Source: an uncultured Flavobacteriales bacterium (lineage in GTDB: Bacteria > Bacteroidota > Bacteroidia > Flavobacteriales_D > Sanyastnellaceae). From it: 64,000 nucleotides of DNA. The notes under the pieces are model-generated. The model ran no database searches and was not told the DNA's origin. It saw only the letters and a program-made list of their open reading frames with translations. Made by a program: the position numbers and the translations under genes. Below, piece by piece: positions 53,161-61,551 of the stretch. Each line of letters opens with the position of its first letter. The first letter of the stretch is position 1. The stretch covers positions 38,958-102,957 of the forward strand of contig CALKFF010000033.1 of assembly GCA_938084585.1 (NCBI GenBank). Reading direction: 5' to 3'.

Positions 53161-53569
53161 GGTTGGGGACGATCATGACGGTCAGACGGGACGTGCACAC
53201 CAGGTCGCCGTCGTCGTTTCGGATGTCGATGTTCCAGACGTGGATTCGTCCGCCTTTGTGGGCCAACGTGGCGGTGCCGTGCACCCAGCCGTCGCGCACG
53301 CCCTTCACATGGTTGGCGTTGACTTCCACGCCCACGGCGCCTTTGCCTTGGTCCGCCACCAGAAAGTGCGAGCCCACGCTGCCCAGCGTTTCGGCGAGCA
53401 CCACGCTCGCGCCGCCGTGCAACAAACCGTAGGGTTGGTGTGTTCGTGAGTCCACGGGCAGCTTTCCTTTCACCACGCCTTCCTGCAGGTCGGTCAACTC
53501 CATGCCGAGGGCCTCCGCGATGGTGTTTTTTCCGATTTCCGACAGCCGCTTCATCTTTGCATCGTCCAT
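53153..53569 (-). CDS. menI: Hotdog-fold DHNA-CoA thioesterase-like protein
   Basis: 138 residues of the 4HBT/PaaI-like hotdog family. The region LPVDSRTHQPYGLLHGGASV, then VLAETLGSVGSH, closely resembles E. coli YdiI/MenI, including the catalytic glutamate in VLAE. EVNANHVKGVRDG and LVCTSRLTVMI also agree. MenI hydrolyses DHNA-CoA to DHNA. Its place as first gene of the men cluster, overlapping menF, supports this. The start is ATG 53569 (5 bases after TAATTTTG) or the ATG 3 bases upstream. Both starts overlap the start codon of the divergent response regulator. Confidence 0.85.
   Translation of the reverse strand: MDDAKMKRLSEIGKNTIAEALGMELTDLQEGVVKGKLPVDSRTHQPYGLLHGGASVVLAETLGSVGSHFLVADQGKGAVGVEVNANHVKGVRDGWVHGTATLAHKGGRIHVWNIDIRNDDGDLVCTSRLTVMIVPNRG
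53552..53559 (+). promoter_or_regulatory. Candidate -7 box of the response regulator gene (CATCTTTG)
   Basis: CATCTTTG ends 11 bases before the ATG at 53571 and lies inside the first codons of menI on the other strand. Confidence 0.35.
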
Positions 53570-53570
53570 C

Positions 53571-54284
53571 ATGACAAAATTACAATCAAACCCCAGCCCT
53601 GTTCGCATTCTGCTCGCAGAAGACACCGCGTCCTTGCGGCAAATGTTGGCGCTGAATTTGAAGAGCGAAGGGCACAAGGTGGTGGAGGTCAACAACGGGA
53701 CCGACGCTTTGGAAGCCCTTCGTGGGCAGCGCTTCGGCGTGGCGATTTTGGACGTGATGATGCCGGGCATGGACGGGTTTGCCGTTTGTCGCACGGCCAG
53801 GTTGGAAGGCATCGACACGCCGATCTTGTTTTTGACCGCCAGAAATGAGGGGGTGGACCGTGTGGAGGGCCTTAGGTTGGGGGCCAACGATTACCTCGGA
53901 AAACCGTTCTTGATGGAGGAGTTGCTGCTCCGCCTGGACCGGCTGATGGACCAAACCCCTTCTGAGTCCTGGACCCAAATCGAGCGTGCGACCATCGGCG
54001 AGGGCAGTGCGGATTTTTTGGCCTTCGAGGCGACGTCCTACGACGGCACGGTGCGCAAGCTGTCGAAGCGAGAAGGCATGCTTTTGAAGTTGCTCATCGG
54101 CAAAGAAGGCGAGGTGGTCAGCCGGGAGGACATTCTGCAAATGGTGTGGGGATACGACGTGCTTCCTTCCACGCGCACCATCGACAACTTCATCCTGGCG
54201 TTCCGCAAGACGTATGAGCGCGACCCCAAGTCCCCCAAGCACTTTCACTCTGTCCGTGGTGTGGGGTACAAATTCACCCGCTGA
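53571..54284 (+). CDS. OmpR/PhoB-family response regulator (orphan)
   Basis: 237 residues starting MTKLQSNPSPVRILLAEDTA. Receiver domain (about 11-125): acidic pocket LLAEDTAS, phospho-acceptor in ILDVMMPGMDGF (Asp near 61), switch residue in LFLTARNEG and the conserved lysine in YLGKPF. Linker, then a C-terminal winged-helix DNA-binding domain (about 140-235) with SREDILQMVWG and STRTIDNFILAFRKTYE plus the wing VRGVGYKFTR. All key residues are present. No histidine kinase lies nearby. It is divergent from menI with overlapping start codons. Confidence 0.93.
   Translation: MTKLQSNPSPVRILLAEDTASLRQMLALNLKSEGHKVVEVNNGTDALEALRGQRFGVAILDVMMPGMDGFAVCRTARLEGIDTPILFLTARNEGVDRVEGLRLGANDYLGKPFLMEELLLRLDRLMDQTPSESWTQIERATIGEGSADFLAFEATSYDGTVRKLSKREGMLLKLLIGKEGEVVSREDILQMVWGYDVLPSTRTIDNFILAFRKTYERDPKSPKHFHSVRGVGYKFTR
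53575..53582 (-). promoter_or_regulatory. Candidate start-hugging -7 box of menI (TAATTTTG)
   Basis: A perfect TAnnTTTG match on the minus strand, ending 5 bases before the menI ATG at 53569. It lies inside the first codons of the response regulator. Confidence 0.5.
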
Positions 54285-54404
54285 CCCAGGATTATCGGCG
54301 AGGTCAAGAAAAAAATTGACCAGCCCAGGCAACCCTTGAAAAATGGCTCCGTCTTTCCTGTGACATGGCCAGCGGTCATGTTGGTTTCAATTTTCTTGCA
54401 GGTT

Positions 54405-54433
54405 AAGAAGGGGGCCCCCAGGGTTCCCTTCTT
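54405..54433. terminator. Hairpin between convergent genes, weak terminator candidate
   Basis: An 8-bp stem AAGAAGGG/CCCTTCTT (54405-54412 with 54426-54433) has a 13-base GC-rich loop. It lacks a good T-run on either side. It lies in the 167-base gap between the response regulator and rsmG; otherwise that gap shows nothing. Confidence 0.35.
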
Positions 54434-54451
54434 TCATGTTCAGCCAGTCCG

Positions 54452-55081
54452 TCAGGACAGGTCCACGTGGACGACCTGCTTGGTCTCGAAGAACGGGTCT
54501 GTGAACCACGTGCGAAGGTGATGCAAGGTGTGCGGTGCATTCACTTCGGCAAGTTCCTCGGTCAAATCACCGCCTTTCAAATACAATACGCCGTTGGCCA
54601 ATTCGTGGTTGTGGGTCGGGGCAATTTTGCCTTCAATCCAATCCAAGAAGCCCGCCATCCTTGTCACCGCCCGGCTGACGACAAAGTCAAACTCGCCGGA
54701 AACCTGCTCGGCGCGGGCGTGGACGGCCTTCACATTCTTCAGACCTGCGGCTTTCGCGGCGGCTTCCACCACTTTGATTTTTTTGCCGATGCTGTCGCAC
54801 AGGATAAACTCGGTCTCCGGATGAAGCACCGCGAGGGGCAACCCTGGAAATCCGCCGCCTGTGCCGACGTCCAGCACGCGCGCTCCTGGTTGGAAGCGCA
54901 TCACTTTGGCGATGCCCAAGCTGTGCAGGACATGCCGCTCCATGACATGCGGGTCTTTGCGTGAGATCACGTTGATCTTGGCGTTCCAGGTCCAGACGGT
55001 TTCGGCCAACGCGTTGAGTTGGAGAAGTTGGGACTCGGACAGGTCCAGAAAATGGGGGGCGATGACGTCAAAAGCCGTCAT
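54452..55081 (-). CDS. rsmG: 16S rRNA (guanine(527)-N7)-methyltransferase
   Basis: SAM-dependent methylation of G527 in 16S rRNA (GidB). 209 residues starting MTAFDVIAPHFLDLSESQL. Motifs: WNAKINVISRKDPHVMERHV, LHSLGIAKV, SAM-binding VLDVGTGGGFPGLPLAVLHP and VVSRAVTRM. A TTG 9 bases upstream is in frame but would overlap the sigma factor stop; the ATG at 55081 fits homologues better. It follows the ECF sigma gene by 5 bases, the last gene of a five-gene run. Confidence 0.95.
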   Translation of the reverse strand: MTAFDVIAPHFLDLSESQLLQLNALAETVWTWNAKINVISRKDPHVMERHVLHSLGIAKVMRFQPGARVLDVGTGGGFPGLPLAVLHPETEFILCDSIGKKIKVVEAAAKAAGLKNVKAVHARAEQVSGEFDFVVSRAVTRMAGFLDWIEGKIAPTHNHELANGVLYLKGGDLTEELAEVNAPHTLHHLRTWFTDPFFETKQVVHVDLS

Positions 55082-55086
55082 GGGAG

Positions 55087-55695
55087 TCAAATCGTTTCCC
55101 GCGAGGATTCGAGGACTTTGGCCATCATGTCCCGGGCGCGGAAGAGTTGGGCCTTCACCGTGCCCAAGGGCAGGTTGAGTTCCTCTGAAATTTCTTCGTA
55201 GCTCTTTTCTTCGAAGTACCGCAATTCCACCAGCCGTCTGTAACGGTCTTTGAGTTGGGACACCACCTCGCGCATGCGCTCAATCCGTTCTTGCTTTTGC
55301 AAGGCTTCCATAGGGTCCAGTCCGTCGTCTTTGACGCTGATTTCCATGCGCTCTCCTTCCGCGTTGCTGAATCCACGGTCCAGCGAGAGGGCGTTGATGC
55401 GCTTCTTCCGGATGAAATCGATGGTGTGGTTCGAGGCGATTTTGAACAGCCACGTGGAAAAGGCAAACGCTGGGGTGTACTGGTGCAACCGCTTGAACGC
55501 CTTCGTGAACGTTTCGATGGTCAAATCCTCTGCGTCGTCTTCGCTGTACACCATCCGGTTGACCAAGTGGAAGATCGCGCCCTGGTAGCGGTCCATCAAT
55601 TCGGCGTACGCTTTTTGGTCCTTGTCCTCCAACGCACGCTTCACCAGCACAACGTCGTGTTGCGCTTTTTCAGAGAGGTTGGGGTTCATTTCCAT
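55087..55695 (-). CDS. ECF-type RNA polymerase sigma factor
   Basis: 202 residues. Region 2 (about 40-110): YQGAIFHLVNRMVYSEDDAE, DLTIETFTKAFKRL and FSTWLFKIASNHTIDFIRKK. Region 4 (about 140-195): LKDRYRRLVELRYFEEKSYE, EISEELNLPLGTVKAQLFRA. Between them is an unusual ~30-residue acidic linker. No anti-sigma factor gene is adjacent. Its start codon overlaps the end of the glycosyltransferase gene (the ATG at 55689, third codon, gives an exact ATGA). The regulon is unknown; the upstream neighbours suggest cell-surface functions. Confidence 0.93.
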   Translation of the reverse strand: MEMNPNLSEKAQHDVVLVKRALEDKDQKAYAELMDRYQGAIFHLVNRMVYSEDDAEDLTIETFTKAFKRLHQYTPAFAFSTWLFKIASNHTIDFIRKKRINALSLDRGFSNAEGERMEISVKDDGLDPMEALQKQERIERMREVVSQLKDRYRRLVELRYFEEKSYEEISEELNLPLGTVKAQLFRARDMMAKVLESSRETI

Positions 55696-56771
55696 GCGGT
55701 CGAATCAGAGGTTGCGCCCTTCCACCATGACCAGCTGCGGAACAATCCCACCGCGGGTTCCAGCAGGATGGTCCACGCCCGAAGGGGAGGTCTGCCTGCT
55801 TGGTGCAAGAACAACCCGAAAGTAACGGCCCGCAAGAGCAGCGCTGACCCCGCGCAGAGCGCCGATGTCCCCGAAGGATTGTGGACAACCCCTGCAGCCA
55901 ACAGCGCCGTGCCCAGGGTGGGCAGGGCCAAACGTGCCAACGTGGTTGCCGGGTACACCGAACTGGCGGACACATGCCTTGTTTTTTGCCTGCGCCAACC
56001 TTCCCACGTGGAAGGCCAGGTTGAGGCCGTTTGGGCGGCAAGCGAGGGGTTGGTCGAGACGCGGCCCCCCAAGGCCACCGCTTCCTGCAACCACAGATCG
56101 TCGTCCCCACTTCGGACATGGGCATGGTTGGACATGCCGCCCACACGGCTCCACATGTCATGGGTGAAAGCCATGTTTCGTCCAAACCCGAGGTAGGCAC
56201 GTCCCCTCGCCACAGCGCCCACGGCCTTTTGCGCAGAACGTTCCGCTTCGAGCCGTTGCAGGACGTGCAGGAACCCAGAACCTCGGCCAGGCAGGCTCAA
56301 GCCCACCCGCACATCCCAATGCGCGGCGGCTCCGGACAGCATCATGGTCAACCATTCAGGCCCAAGCGGGGTGCAATCGATGTCGGTGACCACCGCCACC
56401 TTCCCCTTGACAGCGGCCATGCCTGCTGCCAGCGCCTCCTTCTTCGAGGGGCGGGTTCTGGCTTGGTGCACCACGGTCCATCCGGCGCGTTCTTTCAACG
56501 CGTCCAACGCCTCTGCGGTGCCGTCCGTGCTGCCGTGGTTCACGGCCACGACGTTCACCTGAACCCCGCTTGCTTCGGCGTGGTTCAGAGCAGGTTGCAA
56601 GGCTTGGTGAAAGCCCGCAATCCGAGAGGCTTCGTTGTGGCAGCACACCACCACGCTGCACGAGTCTGGAAGGACTCCCGCAGTTTGAGAAGAGTGCGTT
56701 TGAACGCCCAGCCCGTCCCAACGCAGGGCCCACCAAGTGTGAAGGGCCAGGCCAGAGAGGGACAGCATCAT
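55686..56771 (-). CDS. Glycosyltransferase family 2 membrane protein
   Basis: 361 residues starting MMLSLSGLALHTWWALRW with an N-terminal hydrophobic segment. The GT-A catalytic domain holds VVVCCHNEASRIAG, NHGSTDGTAEAL, the metal-binding DIDCTPLGPEWL and a GDDDLWLQEA segment near the acceptor site. C-terminal TM helices (about 285-345) follow. Such enzymes add sugars to lipid carriers or surface glycans; the sugar cannot be told. It starts 11 bases after the serine protease gene and overlaps the sigma factor start. Confidence 0.85.
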   Translation of the reverse strand: MMLSLSGLALHTWWALRWDGLGVQTHSSQTAGVLPDSCSVVVCCHNEASRIAGFHQALQPALNHAEASGVQVNVVAVNHGSTDGTAEALDALKERAGWTVVHQARTRPSKKEALAAGMAAVKGKVAVVTDIDCTPLGPEWLTMMLSGAAAHWDVRVGLSLPGRGSGFLHVLQRLEAERSAQKAVGAVARGRAYLGFGRNMAFTHDMWSRVGGMSNHAHVRSGDDDLWLQEAVALGGRVSTNPSLAAQTASTWPSTWEGWRRQKTRHVSASSVYPATTLARLALPTLGTALLAAGVVHNPSGTSALCAGSALLLRAVTFGLFLHQAGRPPLRAWTILLEPAVGLFRSWSWWKGATSDSTAWK

Positions 56772-56782
56772 GGTCGCTGGCG

Positions 56783-59029
56783 TCAGTGCGTGACGACCAA
56801 ACGCACCACTTCCCGCGCGCCTTGCGTGCCCACCCACTCCACGGTGTAGGGGCCCGCTGTCCAAGCGGACGTGTTCCAGCGCGCCTGAGGTTCGTCGATG
56901 CGGGTTTGGAGGATGGACCGTCCCACCGCATCTCGAACGGTGGCCTGACCCTGTGCGGCGGGCCACTTCACGTTCACCTCATCCTGCGCAGGCACCGGGT
57001 AGACCTGCAACTGAACGGCCTCGACCGTTTCCATGGTCGAGATGTCGTCGGTGCAGAAGATGAATTGCTCGGAGGCGCCAAACTCGCCGCCGGTGCCAAG
57101 CGAGGATCCGTTCCACACGATGTCGCCTGCGATGTCCATCAGCGACCAACTCCCTTCCCCGTATTCACAGCAGATGCCGTCTTCATACACGTCAAAAATT
57201 CGGAAGATGTAGCAGCCTTCCTCCAGGCAGAAGGACTCCATGAGGGTCTCTCCAGCTTGGTCGTCGCTGTAGGGACCGCCTTCGTAGAGCACCTGTCCGA
57301 GTCGGACCAGCTCCCAGGTGGTTTCATCTGGGTATTCGTCCAGCACCAACGAGAAGTGAGCTGTGGTGGTGGGGCCTGTGGTGGCTGAGAACTCCACGGT
57401 GGTGGTGTTGTTCAGCACGTTGTCGTCGTCGTTGCCGTTGGGGGAGGTGACGTTGACCTCGACGGTGTTGGTGCCTCCTTGACTCCAAAACGTGGGGAGC
57501 GTGACGACGTCGGTCTCGAATTGGGCCAGGGACCCCGCCCAGGATTGGGTTTGGGTGGCCCCGCCGTTGATGGCGTATTCCAACATGCAGCTCGTCAGCG
57601 TGTTTGTGCCTGTGTTGGTCAGGGTCACCTCCAAGTTGATGGGTTGCACGCCGCACACCAACCCTTCAGGCGCACCTGTCAGGTTCACGCTGGCGTCGTT
57701 TTCAAAGCTGATGGCGCCGTCGGGGTACCCGTCCCACACCAACGACCCCGTGCCTGCAGGGTCGAGGTATTCCGAGAGCCCCAAGCCCCAGCTCACGTCG
57801 AAGCGGCCGTACCAGTCGGGCTGTCCGTTGTTCACGCTTCCTGCGCAGGCGGCGCCCCCTCCGTAAAGTTGTCCGATCACGCGGTGATTTTGGTCAAACA
57901 GGGGCGATCCCGAGGAGCCCCCTTCCGTCACCCCAAGTTCCCACTGGTCGATGTACCACACGGCCGCCCCAAATTGGTTTTGCTGGGAAGGGCTGTCGTC
58001 GTCAAAGCAAATTTTCTTCAAATCGCCCGAGGGGTGGTGGATGCCCACCGTGCTGCTGGGCACCGTGCCTGAAGCGTCCCAACCGGCGTACTGCACGTTG
58101 AAATCTGCGGGCGGGGTTTGGCTCAATTCAATCAGCGCCACGTCAGATTGGCCGCTGTTGGCGAGGAGGGTGCCTCCGCTGATGCTTTGGTTGGTGGGGC
58201 CGGTGTTGCCGGTGCACGTGGCCGATTCGTGGTTGAAGTAGTACACCCAGTTCCCCGGGTTGCCGAGGCAGTGGTTGGCGGTCAAGAAGTAAGGCGTCCC
58301 GTCGTTGGCCGTGTTGTTCACCATGCCTCCCGTGCACGCGGCAAAGCCGCCTTGCACGATGAGGGCCACGCTGCGCTTTTCCGTCGCCCACGTGGCGCCT
58401 TCAGGACAGTTGACGTTGATGTTGCACGCCCCGCTGTTGCCAAAAGGGCCCCGGTCGATTTCGTCGCCGTGGGGCCAGCCGCTCAGCAGCCTGTACCCTT
58501 GGACAGCTTGATCGATGGCCAACACCGGCATGGCGTCGATGTGCGCGGGCTGCCGGTATTCCACGACCAACTTCTCCGTGAGCACGACACCCGTCGCCAG
58601 ACCGCCCCAAGCTTTCTTGTTGCGGTGGTCCAACGCCCCCATCACGTCCTCACCGTGGGCGTCGTACAAAAAGAGCTGACCACCCTTGGGCACGTCGTAC
58701 TCGCTGAAGCGGACGGACATGCATGTGGCGCCTGGGGCGTCGACGACCATGCGCCACACCTTGTGGCCTTGCTCGAAGGTCCAGGCACCGTCCAGATCGC
58801 AGGACCATGCGACGTCGTGCTCCACGCCAAATCGCCATGGCGCCTCCTTGAAACGGTCTGTGACTTGGTCTTCCTGCGCCAAGGCGGTCCGATCGAGCGC
58901 TGGAAGCACAGCTGTTGCAGGCAAATCCTGGGTGTGGAAAGGAGTGCCGCCATACGTGATTTGGGCTTGGGTGGTGGCCGAAGAGCCCAACAGGGCCAGC
59001 GCCAGAAGCAAGGATGGTTTCAAATTCAT
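56783..59029 (-). CDS. Secreted trypsin-like serine protease with T9SS type A sorting domain
   Basis: 748 residues. Signal peptide MNLKPSLLLALALLGSSATT. A propeptide-like region (about 25-200) precedes an S1-type protease domain (about 200-430) with the triad motifs FLTANHCLG (His), SDVALIELS (Asp) and TEGGSSGSPLFD (Ser), as in lysyl endopeptidase-like proteases. Ig-like/CARDB-like and beta-sandwich domains follow (about 450-660), then a type A sorting domain (VYPVPAQDEVNVKWPA, final VRLVVTH). It is probably exported by T9SS and cleaves proteins outside the cell. Its ATG overlaps the stop of the small lipoprotein gene. Confidence 0.92.
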   Translation of the reverse strand: MNLKPSLLLALALLGSSATTQAQITYGGTPFHTQDLPATAVLPALDRTALAQEDQVTDRFKEAPWRFGVEHDVAWSCDLDGAWTFEQGHKVWRMVVDAPGATCMSVRFSEYDVPKGGQLFLYDAHGEDVMGALDHRNKKAWGGLATGVVLTEKLVVEYRQPAHIDAMPVLAIDQAVQGYRLLSGWPHGDEIDRGPFGNSGACNINVNCPEGATWATEKRSVALIVQGGFAACTGGMVNNTANDGTPYFLTANHCLGNPGNWVYYFNHESATCTGNTGPTNQSISGGTLLANSGQSDVALIELSQTPPADFNVQYAGWDASGTVPSSTVGIHHPSGDLKKICFDDDSPSQQNQFGAAVWYIDQWELGVTEGGSSGSPLFDQNHRVIGQLYGGGAACAGSVNNGQPDWYGRFDVSWGLGLSEYLDPAGTGSLVWDGYPDGAISFENDASVNLTGAPEGLVCGVQPINLEVTLTNTGTNTLTSCMLEYAINGGATQTQSWAGSLAQFETDVVTLPTFWSQGGTNTVEVNVTSPNGNDDDNVLNNTTTVEFSATTGPTTTAHFSLVLDEYPDETTWELVRLGQVLYEGGPYSDDQAGETLMESFCLEEGCYIFRIFDVYEDGICCEYGEGSWSLMDIAGDIVWNGSSLGTGGEFGASEQFIFCTDDISTMETVEAVQLQVYPVPAQDEVNVKWPAAQGQATVRDAVGRSILQTRIDEPQARWNTSAWTAGPYTVEWVGTQGAREVVRLVVTH

Positions 59030-59421
59030 GGGTAGGTGTAGAAGAGTTCAGGTTCCCATTGGTCCAGGAGCAAGATGGTCACGCCACGGGGTGTGCCGCG
59101 CAAATGGGCCACAGACGTGGAAATGGTGTCCACCACCATGGCACGGCACGGGTCATCGGAACGATGTTCCCAGGCGACAGGTTGCTTGGGAGGGAGGCTT
59201 TTTAGCAGGGGGGACGTGGTGTGCAGCGAAAACATGTGCACGTCGCAGCCGCCGCTGTGTTGCACCACGCTTTTCAACGAGTCTCCATCCACCCACGCGT
59301 CCAGCACTTGGAACGGGGCGAGGGTTACGACGGAGGTCGGGTCGACTGCGGCGGATTGGGGGGTGCGGCATCCCAGCATTCCTATTCCGAGGGCAACCCA
59401 AAACCAACCGCGTTTCGTCAT
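59026..59421 (-). CDS. Small putative lipoprotein of unknown function
   Basis: 131 residues starting MTKRGWFWVALGIGMLGCRT, with a lipobox-like MLGC near residue 18. The mature part has a cysteine-containing GGCDVHMF segment and a tail LLDQWEPELFYTYP. No family recognised. It heads the operon with the serine protease (ATGA overlap), so it may act with it, for instance as a chaperone, inhibitor or anchor; that is inference only. TAAATTTG ends 4 bases before the ATG and overlaps the uvrB stop codon. Confidence 0.7.
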   Translation of the reverse strand: MTKRGWFWVALGIGMLGCRTPQSAAVDPTSVVTLAPFQVLDAWVDGDSLKSVVQHSGGCDVHMFSLHTTSPLLKSLPPKQPVAWEHRSDDPCRAMVVDTISTSVAHLRGTPRGVTILLLDQWEPELFYTYP

Positions 59422-59425
59422 GCGT

Positions 59426-59433
59426 CAAATTTA
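59426..59433 (-). promoter_or_regulatory. Candidate start-hugging -7 box (TAAATTTG)
   Basis: A perfect TAnnTTTG match on the minus strand, ending 4 bases before the ATG at 59421. Its upstream end overlaps the uvrB stop codon (59431-59433). Confidence 0.6.
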
Positions 59434-61458
59434 CCCTTTCACTTCCTTGCGACGCGCTTCCAAGGCAAACAGCTCATCCCGGAGTCGGGCCGCTTCCATG
59501 AACTCCATGGCTTTCGCGGCGCGCTCCATGTCCTTTTTGGTTTTGGCCATGAGCTTGTCGAGTTGCTCGGCGCCCATGTTTTGCACCACAGGATCGGAGG
59601 CGACCAAAGGCACGTGGTCGGATTCCGCAGCGTAGTTCTTGGGGCGGTTGGTCACGGCGTCGCTCTGTTCAAACAGGGTCCGCTTCTCCTTCTTGACTTG
59701 AACAGGGGCCATGCCGTTTGCTTTGTTGAACGCCATTTGCTTCTCGCGTCTTCGGGCCGTCTCCTCGATGGTGGCGGCCATGCTGTCGGTGACTTTGTCG
59801 GCGTACATGATGACCCGGCCGTTGACGTTTCTCGCGGCCCGCCCTGCAGTCTGGGTCAAGCTTCGGTTGCTCCGCAAGAAGCCTTCTTTGTCGGCGTCCA
59901 TAATGGCGACCAGGCTGACTTCGGGCAGGTCCAGCCCTTCACGCAAGAGGTTCACCCCCACCAGCACATCGAACGCGCCGTCCCGCAGCTCCCGCAGGAT
60001 TTCCACGCGGTCCAGGGTTTTGACGTCCGAATGGATGTACCGGGTTTTGATGCTGAGGCGGTCGAGGTATTTGGTGAGTTCCTCCGCCATGCGCTTGGTG
60101 AGGGTGGTGACCAACACGCGTTCTTCATTCGCGATGGTTTTCCGGATTTCCACCACCAGGTCGTCGACTTGGTTGTCGCATGGCTTCACTTCGATGGGCG
60201 GGTCAAGAAGCCCCGTGGGCCGAATCACCTGCTCCACAATGACGCCCTCGGCGCGCTCCAATTCACAGTCCGCTGGGGTGGCGCTGACGTAGATGGTTTG
60301 GTTCACGATGCTGTTGAACTCGTCGTGCGTCAACGGCCGGTTGTCCAGCGCGGACGGCAAGCGGAAGCCGTGGTCGACCAGGGTCACCTTCCTTGCGCGG
60401 TCGCCGCCGAACATGGCGCCTATCTGCGGCACCGTGACATGGCTCTCGTCGATCATGACCAAAAAGTCCTTCGCGAAGTAATCCAAGAGGCAGAACGGAC
60501 GTTCCCCCGGTTGCCGTCGGTCGAAATACCGAGAGTAGTTCTCAATGCCTGAGCAAAAGCCCAGTTCCTTGATCATTTCGAGGTCGTACAGCGTGCGCTC
60601 TTCCAGGCGTTTGGATTCCAAAAAGCGGGACTGCCCGTTGAAGTGGCCTTTTTGCTTCTCGAGGTCTTGTTGGATCTCCCAAACCGCCGTGTTCGTGGTC
60701 TCCTTGCTGCTCACAAAGAGGTTGGCCGGATAGATGGTGAATTGCTCGAAGGTGTGGAGGGTCTGGCCCGATTCTGGGTCGATGGACGACAGCCGTTCAA
60801 TTTCGTCGTCCCAAAACTCGATTCGAACGGCGTGGTCGGCGTACGCCAGGTGGACGTCCACGGTGTCGCCTTTGACGCGGAAATTTCCACGCTTGAAATC
60901 TGCCACGGCTCGGCTGTACAAGCTGGTCACCAACCGATGAAGGAGGTCGTTGCGGGTGAGGCGTTGCCCGACTTCCAACGAGACCACGTTTTTGTGAAAC
61001 TCCACGGGGTTGCCGATGCCGTAAATGCAACTGATGCTGGCCACCACAATGACGTCCCGTCGGCCGCTCAGCAAGGCAGAGGTGGCAGACAGCCTGAGCT
61101 TTTCGATTTCGTCGTTGATCTGCAGGTCCTTCTCGATGTACGTGTTGGACGACGGGATGAACGCTTCCGGTTGGTAGTAGTCGTAGTAGCTCACGAAATA
61201 CTCCACCAAATTGTCCGGGAAGAAGGCCTTGAATTCGCTGTAGAGCTGTGCCGCCAAGGTCTTGTTGTGACTCAGGATGAGCGTGGGCCGCTGCGTCTCC
61301 GCAATCACATTGGCCATGGTGAAGGTCTTGCCCGAGCCCGTCACCCCGAGAAGCACTTGGTGCGCCGTGCCGTCATGCACCCCTTCCACAAGTTGGCGAA
61401 TGGCTTCGGGTTGGTCCCCTTGGGGGGTGAACGGGCTGTCGATGCGGAAGGTGGACAT
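59431..61458 (-). CDS. uvrB: Excinuclease ABC subunit UvrB
   Basis: DNA-damage recognition helicase of nucleotide excision repair. 675 residues starting MSTFRIDSPFTPQGDQPEAI. Walker A GVTGSGKTFTMAN (about 38), the beta-hairpin YFVSYYDYYQPEAFIPSSNT, helicase motif II MIDESHVTV, motif VI QTAGRAARNVNGRVIMYAD and the C-terminal UVR domain (about 630-670) are all present. Length is normal. A weak -7-like TACTTTCA (61466-61473) ends 7 bases before the ATG. It is separated from rplI by a terminator. Confidence 0.97.
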   Translation of the reverse strand: MSTFRIDSPFTPQGDQPEAIRQLVEGVHDGTAHQVLLGVTGSGKTFTMANVIAETQRPTLILSHNKTLAAQLYSEFKAFFPDNLVEYFVSYYDYYQPEAFIPSSNTYIEKDLQINDEIEKLRLSATSALLSGRRDVIVVASISCIYGIGNPVEFHKNVVSLEVGQRLTRNDLLHRLVTSLYSRAVADFKRGNFRVKGDTVDVHLAYADHAVRIEFWDDEIERLSSIDPESGQTLHTFEQFTIYPANLFVSSKETTNTAVWEIQQDLEKQKGHFNGQSRFLESKRLEERTLYDLEMIKELGFCSGIENYSRYFDRRQPGERPFCLLDYFAKDFLVMIDESHVTVPQIGAMFGGDRARKVTLVDHGFRLPSALDNRPLTHDEFNSIVNQTIYVSATPADCELERAEGVIVEQVIRPTGLLDPPIEVKPCDNQVDDLVVEIRKTIANEERVLVTTLTKRMAEELTKYLDRLSIKTRYIHSDVKTLDRVEILRELRDGAFDVLVGVNLLREGLDLPEVSLVAIMDADKEGFLRSNRSLTQTAGRAARNVNGRVIMYADKVTDSMAATIEETARRREKQMAFNKANGMAPVQVKKEKRTLFEQSDAVTNRPKNYAAESDHVPLVASDPVVQNMGAEQLDKLMAKTKKDMERAAKAMEFMEAARLRDELFALEARRKEVKG

Positions 61459-61498
61459 GGGGAGGTGAAAGTACGTGGAAGGGTGAAATGTTTAGGCC

Positions 61499-61528
61499 AA
61501 AAAAAGCCCCGCACAAGGCGGGGCTTTT
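61499..61528 (-). terminator. Intrinsic terminator of the rpsF-rpsR-rplI operon
   Basis: A 7-bp GCCCCGC/GCGGGGC core, extended by A/T pairs, with an ACAAG loop. On the minus strand it is followed by T7 (A7 at 61499-61505). It lies 23 bases after the rplI stop. Confidence 0.9.
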
Positions 61529-61551
61529 GAGAATTTAATGAGAACCCAAGG

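Noticed and set aside
54411..54419. GC-rich palindrome GGGGCCCCC as operator
   Set aside because: It is the loop region of a larger hairpin in a GC-rich genome; nothing ties it to a regulator.
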